Assembly (NCBI GenBank): GCA_905215655.1
Contig: CAJMQT010000043.1
Location: forward strand, 1 to 15,752
Reading direction: 5' to 3'
DNA from: an uncultured bacterium
GTDB taxonomy: Bacteria; Bacteroidota; Bacteroidia; Bacteroidales; Bacteroidaceae
DNA: 15,752 nt
Position numbers and translations under genes: made by a program. Positions 7,437 through 15,615 of the stretch are shown one piece after another. Under the pieces are notes generated by a model that ran no database searches, was not told where the DNA came from, and was given only the letters and a program-made list of their open reading frames with translations. How positions within the stretch are numbered: position 1 is the stretch's first letter; each line of letters starts with the position of its first letter.

Positions 7437-8798
7437 ATGAAAAGATTTATCACATTGGTCCTGCTTGCCGTCTGCACGCTTTCGGTCGGCGCACAGGGCA
7501 TTGACGGCAGTTGGAAAGGCGTGCTCCATGTCGGTCAGGCAAGGCTCAACCTTGTGTTCAACATAACGAAAGACAGCACCGGCAAGCCGGCATGCACAAT
7601 GGACAGCCCAGATCAGGGAGCGAAAGGCATACCCGCAGAGATAAAAATCAGCGACGGCACAAAGATGGAAATAACCGTCGGAGCGATAGGAATGACGTAC
7701 AGCGGCGAACTGAAAGACGGCGTGATAAAAGGCAATTTCAGCCAAGGCGGCATGTCGCTGCCTCTCGACCTGACGCCAGGCAGCGTCGAGCTGAAGCGTC
7801 CGCAGACGCCCAAGCCGCCGTTTCCTTATGCCACCGAAGAGGTGACGTTCACAAACACGACTGACAACGCCGTGCTGTCGGGAACGCTGACGATACCTGC
7901 CGCAGATGCAAAAGCAAGAAAGGGCAAGACGCCTGTTATAATAATGGTAAGCGGAAGCGGACTGCAAAACCGTGATGAGGAAATCTTCGGTCACAAGCCT
8001 TTCCTCGTACTCGCCGACTATCTGGCGCGGCATGGCATAGCATCGCTGCGATATGACGACCGCGGCGTGGGCAAGTCGAAGGGCGACGTGGTATATGCCA
8101 CGACCGAAAACTTCAAGAATGACGCCGCGGCGGCTCTCGCTTTTATACGTGCCGACAAGCGTTTCGGCTCGGCGGGAGTGCTCGGTCACAGCGAGGGAGG
8201 CACGATAGCTTTCATGCTCGGAGCCGAAGGCAAGGCGGACTATATCGTGAGCCTTGCCGGCACGGCGCTCCGTGGCGACAGCATTCTGTTGGATCAGAAC
8301 CTGCGCGGGCTTGCGATGAGCGGCTTTCCTCAGAAGACGTGCGAGAATTATTGTCGTGCGCTTGAAGCGGTGTTTGCCCGCATCGTGGCAGGCGAAACGC
8401 CCGAACGTGCCGACATAGCGGTGCAGGAGGCTTTACGCGAGACGGGTGTCACCATTCCCGAAAGCCTCTCTCAAAACCTCGTTCAGGTAATAAAGACTAC
8501 CACGCCGTGGCTCCGTTACACCCTCGCCTACTCTCCCCAGCCGAGCATTTCCAGGATAAAATGCCCCGTGATGGCGCTCAACGGCTCGAAAGACACACAG
8601 GTATCGGCAGTCCTCAACCTTAATGCCGTGCGCCGCTTGCTGCCTGAAAACAAGCGCAACGTAATCAATGAATATGCCGGTCTGAACCATCTCTTCCAGC
8701 ATTGCACCTTCGGCGGCGTCGACGAATACGGCACAATAGAGGAAACAATGTCTGAGGAGGTGATGAAAGATATTGCCGAATGGGTAAAATTGAATTAA
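7437..8798 (+). CDS. secreted alpha/beta-fold hydrolase (serine esterase/peptidase-like)
   Basis: This 453-residue exported hydrolase should cleave an ester, thioester or similar bond outside the cytoplasm. I chose the ATG at 7437 because MKRFITLVLLAVCTLSVGAQG is a tidy Sec signal and the mapped promoter lies just upstream. An in-frame ATG at 7416 would add seven residues. A beta-rich N-terminal domain of unknown role spans about 20-130. The hydrolase domain spans about 150-450 with a likely oxyanion-hole segment SGSGLQNRDE near 170, RYDDRGVGKS near 205, and nucleophile elbow LGHSEGG with Ser252. The acid is probably Asp386 in NGSKDTQV and the base His418 in GLNHLFQH. It appears monocistronic and converges with the flavoprotein gene. 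The substrate cannot be named. The stop codon lies inside the first heptamer of the downstream repeat. Confidence 0.9.
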   Translation: MKRFITLVLLAVCTLSVGAQGIDGSWKGVLHVGQARLNLVFNITKDSTGKPACTMDSPDQGAKGIPAEIKISDGTKMEITVGAIGMTYSGELKDGVIKGNFSQGGMSLPLDLTPGSVELKRPQTPKPPFPYATEEVTFTNTTDNAVLSGTLTIPAADAKARKGKTPVIIMVSGSGLQNRDEEIFGHKPFLVLADYLARHGIASLRYDDRGVGKSKGDVVYATTENFKNDAAAALAFIRADKRFGSAGVLGHSEGGTIAFMLGAEGKADYIVSLAGTALRGDSILLDQNLRGLAMSGFPQKTCENYCRALEAVFARIVAGETPERADIAVQEALRETGVTIPESLSQNLVQVIKTTTPWLRYTLAYSPQPSISRIKCPVMALNGSKDTQVSAVLNLNAVRRLLPENKRNVINEYAGLNHLFQHCTFGGVDEYGTIEETMSEEVMKDIAEWVKLN

Positions 8799-8820
8799 GA
8801 GTTAAGAACTAAGAATTAAG
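8792..8820. repeat. GARYTAA heptamer array, left arm
   Basis: Four head-to-tail heptamers, GAATTAA, GAGTTAA, GAACTAA and GAATTAA, start at 8792, 8799, 8806 and 8813. The first contains the TAA stop of the hydrolase gene. The array is complementary to the right arm at 8846-8917, so transcripts from either side could fold into a long AT-rich hairpin. Confidence 0.8.
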
Positions 8821-8845
8821 AAAAATACCAACAAAGCACATTTTC

Positions 8846-8932
8846 TTAATTCTTAACTCTTAATTCTTAATTATTCAAGCTCTTAATTCTTAATTCTTAA
8901 CTCTTAATTCTTAATTAGATATTTCTTAATTG
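8846..8932. repeat. TTAATTC/TTAACTC heptamer array, right arm (possible bidirectional terminator with the left arm)
   Basis: Heptamers TTAATTC, TTAACTC and TTAATTA run in register at 8846-8873 and again at 8883-8917, with a related unit at 8926-8932. A 31-bp segment at 8843-8873 is repeated exactly at 8887-8917. The last unit contains the TAA stop codon of the converging flavoprotein gene. Since the left array has the opposite orientation, the whole gap forms an inverted repeat between two convergent genes and could end transcription from both sides. The base order suggests growth by slippage. Confidence 0.8.
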
Positions 8933-10179
8933 GCTGAGGCTACGCTCTTCGCCACCGTTCTTCCCGTTGTCCATGCGGCTTGCAGGTTAAAGCCGCCCGT
9001 TACGGCGTCGATGTCGAGCACCTCGCCGGCGAAATACAATCCGGGATGTGCCTTGCATTCAAGAGTTTTCATGTTGACGGCGGTCAGCGACACGCCGCCA
9101 CACGTCACAAACTCCTCTTTAAAACGGTTCTTGCCGTCAACATCGTAGGTGTCTGAGGTCAGCGTCGCTATCAGACGGTTGCGCCCTTTACCGCCAAGCT
9201 CGCTCCAACGCATGTCGGGACGCAGCGAGCTACGCCGCAGAAGATGCGTCCAAAGACGACTGTTCAGGCGCTCTGGATATGCCGACGAGAGCTGTTTTTG
9301 AGCGTTCCGCACGGCTATTTCCATTATCCGCTCTTCCACTTCACCCTCGTTCAGATCTCCAAACCAGTTTACCGACAGTCTGCCTTTGTACCCGTTGTCA
9401 TGCAAGACACGGGCGGCGTAAGACGAAAGACGAAGTATTGCCGGACCGCTCATACCCCAATGCGTTATAAGCAGCGGTCCCGAAGCGCGCAGTCTGGTAC
9501 CGGCAAGCCCCACGGAGACATCCTCCACCACCGTTCCCATAAGTTCCTTAACCGCACGATCGGGCAGACACAGACTGAAAAGTGACGCCACCGGCGGGAT
9601 GAATTCCAGCCCGAGGGAGCCGAAAATGCCGTCACCGTCGCCGCTGTTGCAGCCTCCCGTCGTCACGATCACCACGTCGGCATGAACGGTCTTGATGTTT
9701 TTGTCCGTGAAAGATATGCTGTACCGGGGGTTCGTTTCAGGCGTTTCAATCTCCATTACGTTATTCTCGATCCTCTCTACGCCATGCTCCGTCCTTACGA
9801 CCACGCCCTCCTTACGCATCAGTCGGGTCAATGTGCCGACTATCTCCATCGCGTCCTGCGAGGCGGGAAAGACGCACTGGTCGTCTTGGGTGACAAGTCT
9901 TACGCCCTCACGCTCGAACCATCTGCACACATCTTCATTGCCGAACTCGCGCAGAAGACGTTTCATCAGCCTTGCGCCGCGGGGATATACCGACTCGACG
10001 CTGCGCACCTCACGGAACGAATTGGTGAGATTGCAACGCCCGCCGCCCGTTACCGCCACCTTGGCAAGCAACTTCCGACCCTTCTCATAGACCGTTACGC
10101 GAGCCTCAGGCAACAGCCGTTTCAGTTCTATCGACGCGAAGCAACCTGCCGCTCCACCGCCTATTATAGCAACATTCAT
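8926..10179 (-). CDS. FAD-dependent flavoprotein, HI0933/YhiN/BaiN family (NAD(P)/FAD-dependent oxidoreductase)
   Basis: This 417-residue cytoplasmic flavoprotein belongs to the HI0933-like family, variously annotated YhiN, BaiN or aminoacetone-oxidase-like. The physiological reaction is unsettled for most members. The start is the ATG at 10179. An in-frame GTG at 10209 would add ten residues but overlaps the upstream terminator hairpin. A dinucleotide-binding fold is at the N-terminus (MNVAIIGGGAAG, with the end-of-strand-2 acid Glu32 in VYEKG). The family motif VTGGGRCNLTN is at about 43-53. The C-terminal FAD motif, FAGEVLDIDAVTGGFNLQ, is near 383-400. Length is normal. It lies downstream of the glycoside hydrolase operon on the same strand but behind that operon's terminator, so it is probably separate. 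It converges with the hydrolase. Confidence 0.92.
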   Translation of the reverse strand: MNVAIIGGGAAGCFASIELKRLLPEARVTVYEKGRKLLAKVAVTGGGRCNLTNSFREVRSVESVYPRGARLMKRLLREFGNEDVCRWFEREGVRLVTQDDQCVFPASQDAMEIVGTLTRLMRKEGVVVRTEHGVERIENNVMEIETPETNPRYSISFTDKNIKTVHADVVIVTTGGCNSGDGDGIFGSLGLEFIPPVASLFSLCLPDRAVKELMGTVVEDVSVGLAGTRLRASGPLLITHWGMSGPAILRLSSYAARVLHDNGYKGRLSVNWFGDLNEGEVEERIMEIAVRNAQKQLSSAYPERLNSRLWTHLLRRSSLRPDMRWSELGGKGRNRLIATLTSDTYDVDGKNRFKEEFVTCGGVSLTAVNMKTLECKAHPGLYFAGEVLDIDAVTGGFNLQAAWTTGRTVAKSVASAN

Positions 10180-10193
10180 AATTTTGCATGATG

Positions 10194-10253
10194 AAAAAAG
10201 CCTCTTCACGCGCCGTAATCATAAGGATTTTTGTCGCGCGTGAAGAAGCTTTG
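10194..10253 (-). terminator. intrinsic terminator of the glycoside hydrolase operon, abutting the flavoprotein start
   Basis: Arms at 10197-10212 and 10237-10252 pair over 16 bp (core CTTCACGCG/CGCGTGAAG) with one mismatch that becomes a G-U pair in the minus-strand RNA. A large loop of about 24 nt separates them. In the minus-strand transcript the stem is followed by a run of T (CTTTTTT, 10194-10200). It begins about 11 nt after the GH28 stop codon, so it should end that operon. Its T-run finishes 14 nt before the flavoprotein ATG. Confidence 0.8.
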
Positions 10254-10263
10254 GATTGTCAAA

Positions 10264-11859
10264 TCAATACACCTTGTTCAGTCCCGGCTTGCAAACGCGC
10301 TCGCCGTCGGCTGTCTTCATAATGATGTTTTCCGTCTTCTTGCCCTTCATCTCAAAGTTAATTGCTCCCTCGGGAACGTGAAACGTGACGTTGCGGAACA
10401 AGATATTGCGGCTGTCATCGATTACCATCGCATTGTCGGTGGCATTGATTTCAAGGTTGCTGAACGTGAAACCGTCTGCATCGGAGATGTTTCTTACGAT
10501 GCGGTTTGTCCGGATATATCCGTTCTCGATCAGCACATTGGAGCACGGTATTTCGGGTATTGCGTTGACGGTGAGCAGCCTGTCGGTCGATTCCACGATG
10601 AAATCACGTATCGTTATGTCCTTTACCGTCGGTGTCAGAGGTGTTATTTCGAGCGGCGGATAGCGGCGTGCCAGCTCGCCCATGAACATCGCCGAGCCGA
10701 GCAGATCCCATGTGAAAGCCTCCCGCATATCGATAAGCCGGATGCGTTCATATACAATCCGTTCAACCGTTCCGCCTCTGTTGCGGCGCGTTTTGAAGCG
10801 AAAGCCCGTGCGAGTGCCGTCGAACACGCAGTCGTGAAGGTAGACGTTGCGTATGTCTCCTGCCGTCTCGCTGCCGCAGGTGATGCCTCCGTGCCCGTCT
10901 TTCGCCAGACAATAACGTATCACAACGTTCTCCGTGGGTCGACTGACGCGCAGTCCGTCCTCGCAGCGACCTGATTTCAAAGTGAAGCAATCGTCGCCGC
11001 AGTTGAGCGTCGAGTACTCAATGAGGACGTTTTTACACGACGATATGTCGATGCCGTCACCGCTCGGAACCTTCGTAGAGTTGACCGTTATGCCGCGGAT
11101 TATGACGTTCTCGCAGTAAACGGGATTGACATTCCACAGCACGCTGCGCTCGAAGGTGACGCCTTCGACAAGAACATTCTTGCAGTTTATCGGCGAAAAA
11201 GACTTCGGGCGGTAGAAAGTGCGTCCTTCAAGTCCGTCGCACAAGCGATTTTTCACAGGCATCTTATAGTCTATGTCCTTCTCAACGACGCTGTTACCGT
11301 TGCGCAGTTGGCGCATTGCCGCATCCATCGGAGGTCCCATGATTGTGCCTTTTCCGGTCAGGGCGATGTTCTTCGCGCCCTCGGCATATATGAAAGCGCC
11401 CGCTCCCATCACCTCAACGCCCTCGTGACGGGTAAACACCGCCGGCTGATAATCGTTGATATCGCCCGAGAATTCGAGCTCGGCGCCGTCTTCAAGGTGC
11501 AGGTTAACGTTGCTTTTCAGCACGATACGTCCCGTCAGCCAATGACCTTTCGGAATACTGACGGTGCCTCCTCCCCTCTTTGATAGCGCCGCAATGCGTT
11601 CGTTTATGGCGGGAGTGAGCTTGCCGTCTGCCGACAGTTCGGCTTTGGTTATTGTGATACGTCGTGCCGGGAACACCGGTTTGCGGATATCTTTCATCCT
11701 GAACGGCAAGTTGCCGAGCGGCTTTATATCATCCGGCATGACGTCGGCGCCGACCTCATTCTTCATTGGCGGATTTACCACATTTACGGCTTTCAGATGT
11801 AAAGCGCAAGCCGTCAACATCAAGAACGAAAGTAATAATGATTTCATCTGTCTGTTCAT
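10264..11859 (-). CDS. glycoside hydrolase family 28 (polygalacturonase-like), exported
   Basis: This 531-residue protein is a right-handed parallel beta-helix of GH28, a family that hydrolyses alpha-linked galacturonic acid in pectin by inversion. An export signal is present; LTAC with Cys18 could be a lipobox, while HLKA near residue 24 could be a signal peptidase I site. A Pfam-like N-terminal region covers about 30-90. Helix turns with CKNVLVEG or CENVIIRG text cover about 160-500. Catalytic landmarks are SGDGID (Asp268, the usual NTD triad with its Asn missing), CGDD (Asp289, Asp290), DGHGG (His323) and RFK (Arg354, Lys356). All three acids, the His and the RxK pair are kept, so it should be active. 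Exo or endo mode and exact pectin target are unknown. It is the last gene of the GH29-GH2-GH28 operon, 43 bp after GH2. Confidence 0.9.
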   Translation of the reverse strand: MNRQMKSLLLSFLMLTACALHLKAVNVVNPPMKNEVGADVMPDDIKPLGNLPFRMKDIRKPVFPARRITITKAELSADGKLTPAINERIAALSKRGGGTVSIPKGHWLTGRIVLKSNVNLHLEDGAELEFSGDINDYQPAVFTRHEGVEVMGAGAFIYAEGAKNIALTGKGTIMGPPMDAAMRQLRNGNSVVEKDIDYKMPVKNRLCDGLEGRTFYRPKSFSPINCKNVLVEGVTFERSVLWNVNPVYCENVIIRGITVNSTKVPSGDGIDISSCKNVLIEYSTLNCGDDCFTLKSGRCEDGLRVSRPTENVVIRYCLAKDGHGGITCGSETAGDIRNVYLHDCVFDGTRTGFRFKTRRNRGGTVERIVYERIRLIDMREAFTWDLLGSAMFMGELARRYPPLEITPLTPTVKDITIRDFIVESTDRLLTVNAIPEIPCSNVLIENGYIRTNRIVRNISDADGFTFSNLEINATDNAMVIDDSRNILFRNVTFHVPEGAINFEMKGKKTENIIMKTADGERVCKPGLNKVY

Positions 11860-11902
11860 AACTGTTGTTTTTACCCGTTAAAAAAATATTTCCGTTGTCT
11901 TT

Positions 11903-13963
11903 TCATTTCTGTTTTCCGTCCGTTTTGAGTGTCCACACAGCCGAGTCAGAAAGCCGCGCCCTGCCTCTGCCAGCCTCGACGGTTATCTCGTTATCGCCGT
12001 TACACAACTTAACGTTCTTGAAGATGGCGCGATGCAGACTGTCGGTCTTCACCTTTGATACACGCTTGCCGTTGACACAGAGCGTCACCTCAGGCAGATT
12101 AGAGTACACCCGCACATCCGTCACGGCGTGTTTGCGCTCGGTAAACCTCTTTGAACATAAATAAATCATCGGCTCCGGGTTCCAGTTTGCCTTGTAAAAG
12201 TAGAAGGCGTCCTTCTTTGTTTGCCTATCATAAGTCACAAGTCCCTTGTCGTTGCGCCCGGGAAAATCGCCCTCATTCTTTATCGTCGACTGTGTGTCAG
12301 AAAACTGCCAGACCGTTTTCAGCCACAGACAGTCGCGGTCTTTAAACGCCGCCCAGTAGCCTTCATGACACAAGGCTTGGTATTCTTCGGGATGATATGT
12401 CGCCCCAAACGAATAAGTGTCGGCATATTTCGGGTCGGCATGCTGCATCGTGGCGCCTCCACGACCGTATTCCGACACGCCCATCGGCACAGGATATGCC
12501 GTCGCGACGGCGTCATCAAAGAACGCCGCGGCTTCTTTTTCGGACGTTTTCCATGAGAAATAGCGGTTCCAGGCAATCAAGTCGGAGCAGCCTCTGTACT
12601 CATTGTGGTCAACGCAGGTGGCAAACGCCGTCAGGCGCGACGGGTCCGTACGGTGCACAAGGTCGTTAAGTTCTTTGACAAAGGGCACCGGATCGTCGTA
12701 TTCACGCATCATTTCGTTGTCTTTAAGCAGCTCGTTGAAGAGCCCCCAGAAACATATCGAGGGATGATTGAACTTCTGATTGATCATTTCAAGCATGGTC
12801 TGACGGGCGTTTTCGGCAGCCGATTTGAGGTAGCCGGTGAACAGATAGCCACCGGGACCGCACAAAGGAATCTCCGACCAGAGCACCAGTCCGCAACTGT
12901 CGGCAAGGTTTATCATCTCCTCTCCGTGCGGATAATGAGCCAACCGTACCATTGTGGCACCAAGTTCGGCAAGCAATTCAACGTCCTTGCGATACTCCTT
13001 GGCGGTCAGAGCACTGCCTCTGCCCTCGAAGTCCTCGTGTCTGTTGACTCCGTGCAGGTCATAATGTTCGCCGTTAAGGAAGAAGCCACGCTTGTTGTCC
13101 ACCGAGAAATAACGCAATCCGGTGGCAACGCAGACATCGTCGAGCGTCTCCGAGCCTCTTTTCAGCGTTGTCTTCACCTTATATAAATAAGGGTCTTTGC
13201 GCCCGTTCCAAAGATGCGGCTTTTCGATCGTTATTTTCTGATGCACCAATACGTCATCAACACGGGTCGGAACCTCTGCAACGACCTTTCCATCTGCATC
13301 ATACATCGTTGTAAGAAGCGTCAGATCAGACTTTTCCTTCACGCTTTCATCCAGCGAAAGCATTGTCTTTACGGTAAGCTCGGCACGCTGACGGCTTATG
13401 TTGTCTTGCCTGACAAACACGCCGGAAGAGGCGAAATAGTCGGGGCGGATGCACTTTTTACCCGTCATAATCAGGTGAACGGGGCGATGAATACCTCCGT
13501 ACACGTTGAAATCTCCGCTCAACGGCAGCACGTCTGTACGGAATACGTTTGACGCCCACACCTCTATCAGGTTGTCACCGACCTTCACCGCATCGGTAAT
13601 CTCGATGCAGAAAGCTGTGTATCCGCCTTTATGCTCGCCCACGCTGCGCTTGTTCACGAACACGGAAGCAACGCTGTTGACGCCCTCGAAGTAAAGCCAG
13701 ATGCGACCGCGGAGCATCTCTTCCGTCACAATCAGGTTGCGTTCATACGCCTTGGTGGTGCGTTCGTAGCGGTGAGTACCCGGCTCGTATGCCGCATTCC
13801 AGGTATGGGGAAGTGTCACCGGCTCGGCTTTCGCGTCTCGCTGCGAGAACTCCAACGCCTTGACTTTCCATCCGTCGTTAAGCAGAATGTCTTTTCGTCC
13901 GAGGGCAAAAGCGCCAGTCAGGACGGCGAAGAGTAACAGGACTGTTGATATTGCATATTTCAT
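11903..13963 (-). CDS. glycoside hydrolase family 2, beta-galactosidase-like, exported
   Basis: This 686-residue retaining glycosidase most likely removes terminal beta-galactose. It has a Sec signal (MKYAISTVLLLFAVLTGAFA). The jelly-roll sugar-binding domain is at about 25-165 (LPHTWNA, and GDFNVYGGIHRPV near 151). The immunoglobulin-like domain is at about 175-285, and the TIM barrel from about 290 (LNGEHYDLHGVNRHED). The acid/base is Glu411 in FWGLFNEL and the nucleophile Glu498 in GVSEYGRGG. A beta-sandwich C-terminal domain at about 590-680 carries NLPEVTLCVNGKRV. It is short for Bacteroidales GH2 enzymes, many of which exceed 800 residues, but no core part is missing. It begins 17 bp after the GH29 stop, so they share a transcript. 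GH2 also contains mannosidases, glucuronidases and others; the beta-galactosidase call rests on overall resemblance. Confidence 0.9.
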   Translation of the reverse strand: MKYAISTVLLLFAVLTGAFALGRKDILLNDGWKVKALEFSQRDAKAEPVTLPHTWNAAYEPGTHRYERTTKAYERNLIVTEEMLRGRIWLYFEGVNSVASVFVNKRSVGEHKGGYTAFCIEITDAVKVGDNLIEVWASNVFRTDVLPLSGDFNVYGGIHRPVHLIMTGKKCIRPDYFASSGVFVRQDNISRQRAELTVKTMLSLDESVKEKSDLTLLTTMYDADGKVVAEVPTRVDDVLVHQKITIEKPHLWNGRKDPYLYKVKTTLKRGSETLDDVCVATGLRYFSVDNKRGFFLNGEHYDLHGVNRHEDFEGRGSALTAKEYRKDVELLAELGATMVRLAHYPHGEEMINLADSCGLVLWSEIPLCGPGGYLFTGYLKSAAENARQTMLEMINQKFNHPSICFWGLFNELLKDNEMMREYDDPVPFVKELNDLVHRTDPSRLTAFATCVDHNEYRGCSDLIAWNRYFSWKTSEKEAAAFFDDAVATAYPVPMGVSEYGRGGATMQHADPKYADTYSFGATYHPEEYQALCHEGYWAAFKDRDCLWLKTVWQFSDTQSTIKNEGDFPGRNDKGLVTYDRQTKKDAFYFYKANWNPEPMIYLCSKRFTERKHAVTDVRVYSNLPEVTLCVNGKRVSKVKTDSLHRAIFKNVKLCNGDNEITVEAGRGRARLSDSAVWTLKTDGKQK

Positions 13964-13980
13964 GAGTTGCTGTTTTGATA

Positions 13981-15465
13981 TTATTCAAAGTCAAATCTTA
14001 CCACCTGTGCCACATCAGAGGGCAGTCTTGCGTTGCGCGGAAGCGTCAAGACAAGTCCGTCGTCACCGAAAGTCGTATCGCACGTATAGTTCCTTTTCAC
14101 GCTGAGCAGCGTCGCCGCTTTAATGCGCGGACGACCTTTCATGCCGCAAGCCTCAGCGACATTGGCGGGCGTCAGCTGCGCCAGCAGTACCGGGTTCTCC
14201 CGTCCCGGATAGTCGGTGAATATGGCGTAAACGGTTTTTCCTTTCTTTGTGTAATACACGTTGTAGCCGTCTGCCTTGGCGTCTGCCGTCTTTCCGCGTG
14301 CCACCTCCTTTGACGTGACATAAGGACGTGTGCCGTAGATGCTCTCACCGTAAGACCACAGCCACACGCCTACATTGGCAACGACATCCTTCTGGTCCTG
14401 CGGGAAGGTGCCGTCGCTGCGTGGCGAGAGGTTGAGCAGCAGCTGACCGTTGTTGCTGACCACCTCGATGAGCTTGTGGATGATGTCTTTATGCGTGCTC
14501 AGCTGCATGCCTTTGACGTATCCCCAAGAGCGGTGATAGCCCGCGCTTATGGTATAATCGCACAGCCACGGCTCGGGATCGATCTTGTCCGGATTAGCCA
14601 TTTCATGGTCGAGCATACAGATATTACGCGGGAAGTCCTCGTATTTATAAGTTACAATGACTTCGCGTCCAAGGCTGTCCGCCTTGTTGAAATAATGGCT
14701 GAGGAAGTCGAGCTTGAGCTTTTCGGGTATCAAATCCATCCATGCGTCAAAGTAAATGATGTCGGGACAATACTTGTCCACCACCTCGTTGCACTTATCC
14801 AGCCACATCCCGAGCCACTCGTCGTGATCCATGAGGCAGCCGTAGAGCTTGGCATATTTGGGGTTGTAGGCCGCCCACCCGGGCTTAACCTTGACGTAGG
14901 TGTAGTTGTTTTCATGGTGAAGCGATGCGAAGAATTTCATGCCACGCGAGCGTACGGCATTCGCCAAACTGCCTATAATATCGCGCTTGGGTCCCATTTT
15001 GGCAGCGCAGAATGGCGTATGCCGACTGTCCCACATGGAAAATCCATCGTGATGTTCTGCGACGGTGCCGGCGAAACGTGCCCCACTCTCTTGAAAAAGC
15101 TCCGCCCACTCGTCGGCGTCGAACCTCTCACCCTTGAACATCGGTATGAAATCGTGGTAACCAAACTTGTCAAGCGGTCCCCAGACAGCCTCATGCCGGC
15201 GATGACCTCCCATGAGAAAGTCTGCCGAAGCAGAGTCTCTGTGCATGTAATAGTAATACTGTTCGTTGCCGTAAGCCGGCACGGTGTAAACGCCCCAATG
15301 GCAATAGATGCCGAATTTAGCGTCGCGCATCCATTCGGGCACGGGCACATGGCGCGACAAAGACTTCCACTCGGGTTTGTATCCACCCTTGGCATGCGAT
15401 GCAAAAGGCAATAAAATCAATGCTGCAATGAGGTATATCCTCATTCTTTTAATGTCTGACTTCAT
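13981..15465 (-). CDS. glycoside hydrolase family 29, alpha-L-fucosidase-like, exported
   Basis: This 494-residue protein is a GH29 TIM barrel with a C-terminal beta-sandwich, a family that removes alpha-linked L-fucose with retention. A signal peptide is present; Met8 at 15444 is an alternative start giving MRIYLIAALILLPFASHA. Motifs are FGIYCHWGVYTVPAYGNEQY near 51-70, TVAEHHDGFSMWDS at about 134-147, and CPDIIYFDAW with the nucleophile Asp240. GQLLLNLSPRSDGTFP lies near 340. In human FUCA1 the acid/base is the Glu directly after Trp in WEMC (recalled). Here the matching site reads PWLCDY with Leu301, so the acid/base must come from elsewhere, perhaps Glu298 or another residue. It is the first gene of the operon, about 150 bp below ssrA. 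I see no clear TAnnTTTG promoter between them. Confidence 0.9.
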   Translation of the reverse strand: MKSDIKRMRIYLIAALILLPFASHAKGGYKPEWKSLSRHVPVPEWMRDAKFGIYCHWGVYTVPAYGNEQYYYYMHRDSASADFLMGGHRRHEAVWGPLDKFGYHDFIPMFKGERFDADEWAELFQESGARFAGTVAEHHDGFSMWDSRHTPFCAAKMGPKRDIIGSLANAVRSRGMKFFASLHHENNYTYVKVKPGWAAYNPKYAKLYGCLMDHDEWLGMWLDKCNEVVDKYCPDIIYFDAWMDLIPEKLKLDFLSHYFNKADSLGREVIVTYKYEDFPRNICMLDHEMANPDKIDPEPWLCDYTISAGYHRSWGYVKGMQLSTHKDIIHKLIEVVSNNGQLLLNLSPRSDGTFPQDQKDVVANVGVWLWSYGESIYGTRPYVTSKEVARGKTADAKADGYNVYYTKKGKTVYAIFTDYPGRENPVLLAQLTPANVAEACGMKGRPRIKAATLLSVKRNYTCDTTFGDDGLVLTLPRNARLPSDVAQVVRFDFE

Positions 15466-15558
15466 ATTTGTTTTTCATGGTTATACCGGCTGTTCGTTGT
15501 CTTCCGGGCGTACAGTTGCTGTCGTCCGGAGAGAAAAAGACATTCGTGTTAATTGAAA

Positions 15559-15593
15559 TATAGCGCATTTTCTTTCACAAAAAATGCGCTATA
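15559..15593 (-). terminator. hairpin terminator downstream of ssrA
   Basis: TATAGCGCATTTT (15559-15571) and AAAATGCGCTATA (15581-15593) form a perfect 13-bp stem with a 9-nt loop, 22 nt past the mature tmRNA end. The T-tract after it on the minus strand is weak (ATTTCAATT), so some readthrough into the GH29 operon is possible. Confidence 0.7.
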
Positions 15594-15615
15594 CCATTCT
15601 TAAAATGTTTGTTTG

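Noticed and set aside
7380..8189. 269-codon minus-strand frame opposite the hydrolase
   Set aside because: Antisense to a gene with signal peptide, catalytic triad and promoter; no domain is recognisable in it.
6178..8932. CRISPR array
   Set aside because: The repeat clusters are short, irregular or tandem, lack unique spacers of constant length, and no cas gene is nearby.
10231..10974. 247-codon plus-strand frame opposite GH28
   Set aside because: It begins in the terminator hairpin and is antisense to conserved beta-helix sequence.
14476..15414. 312-codon plus-strand frame opposite GH29
   Set aside because: Long only because of antisense codon bias; the minus-strand product has the GH29 motifs.
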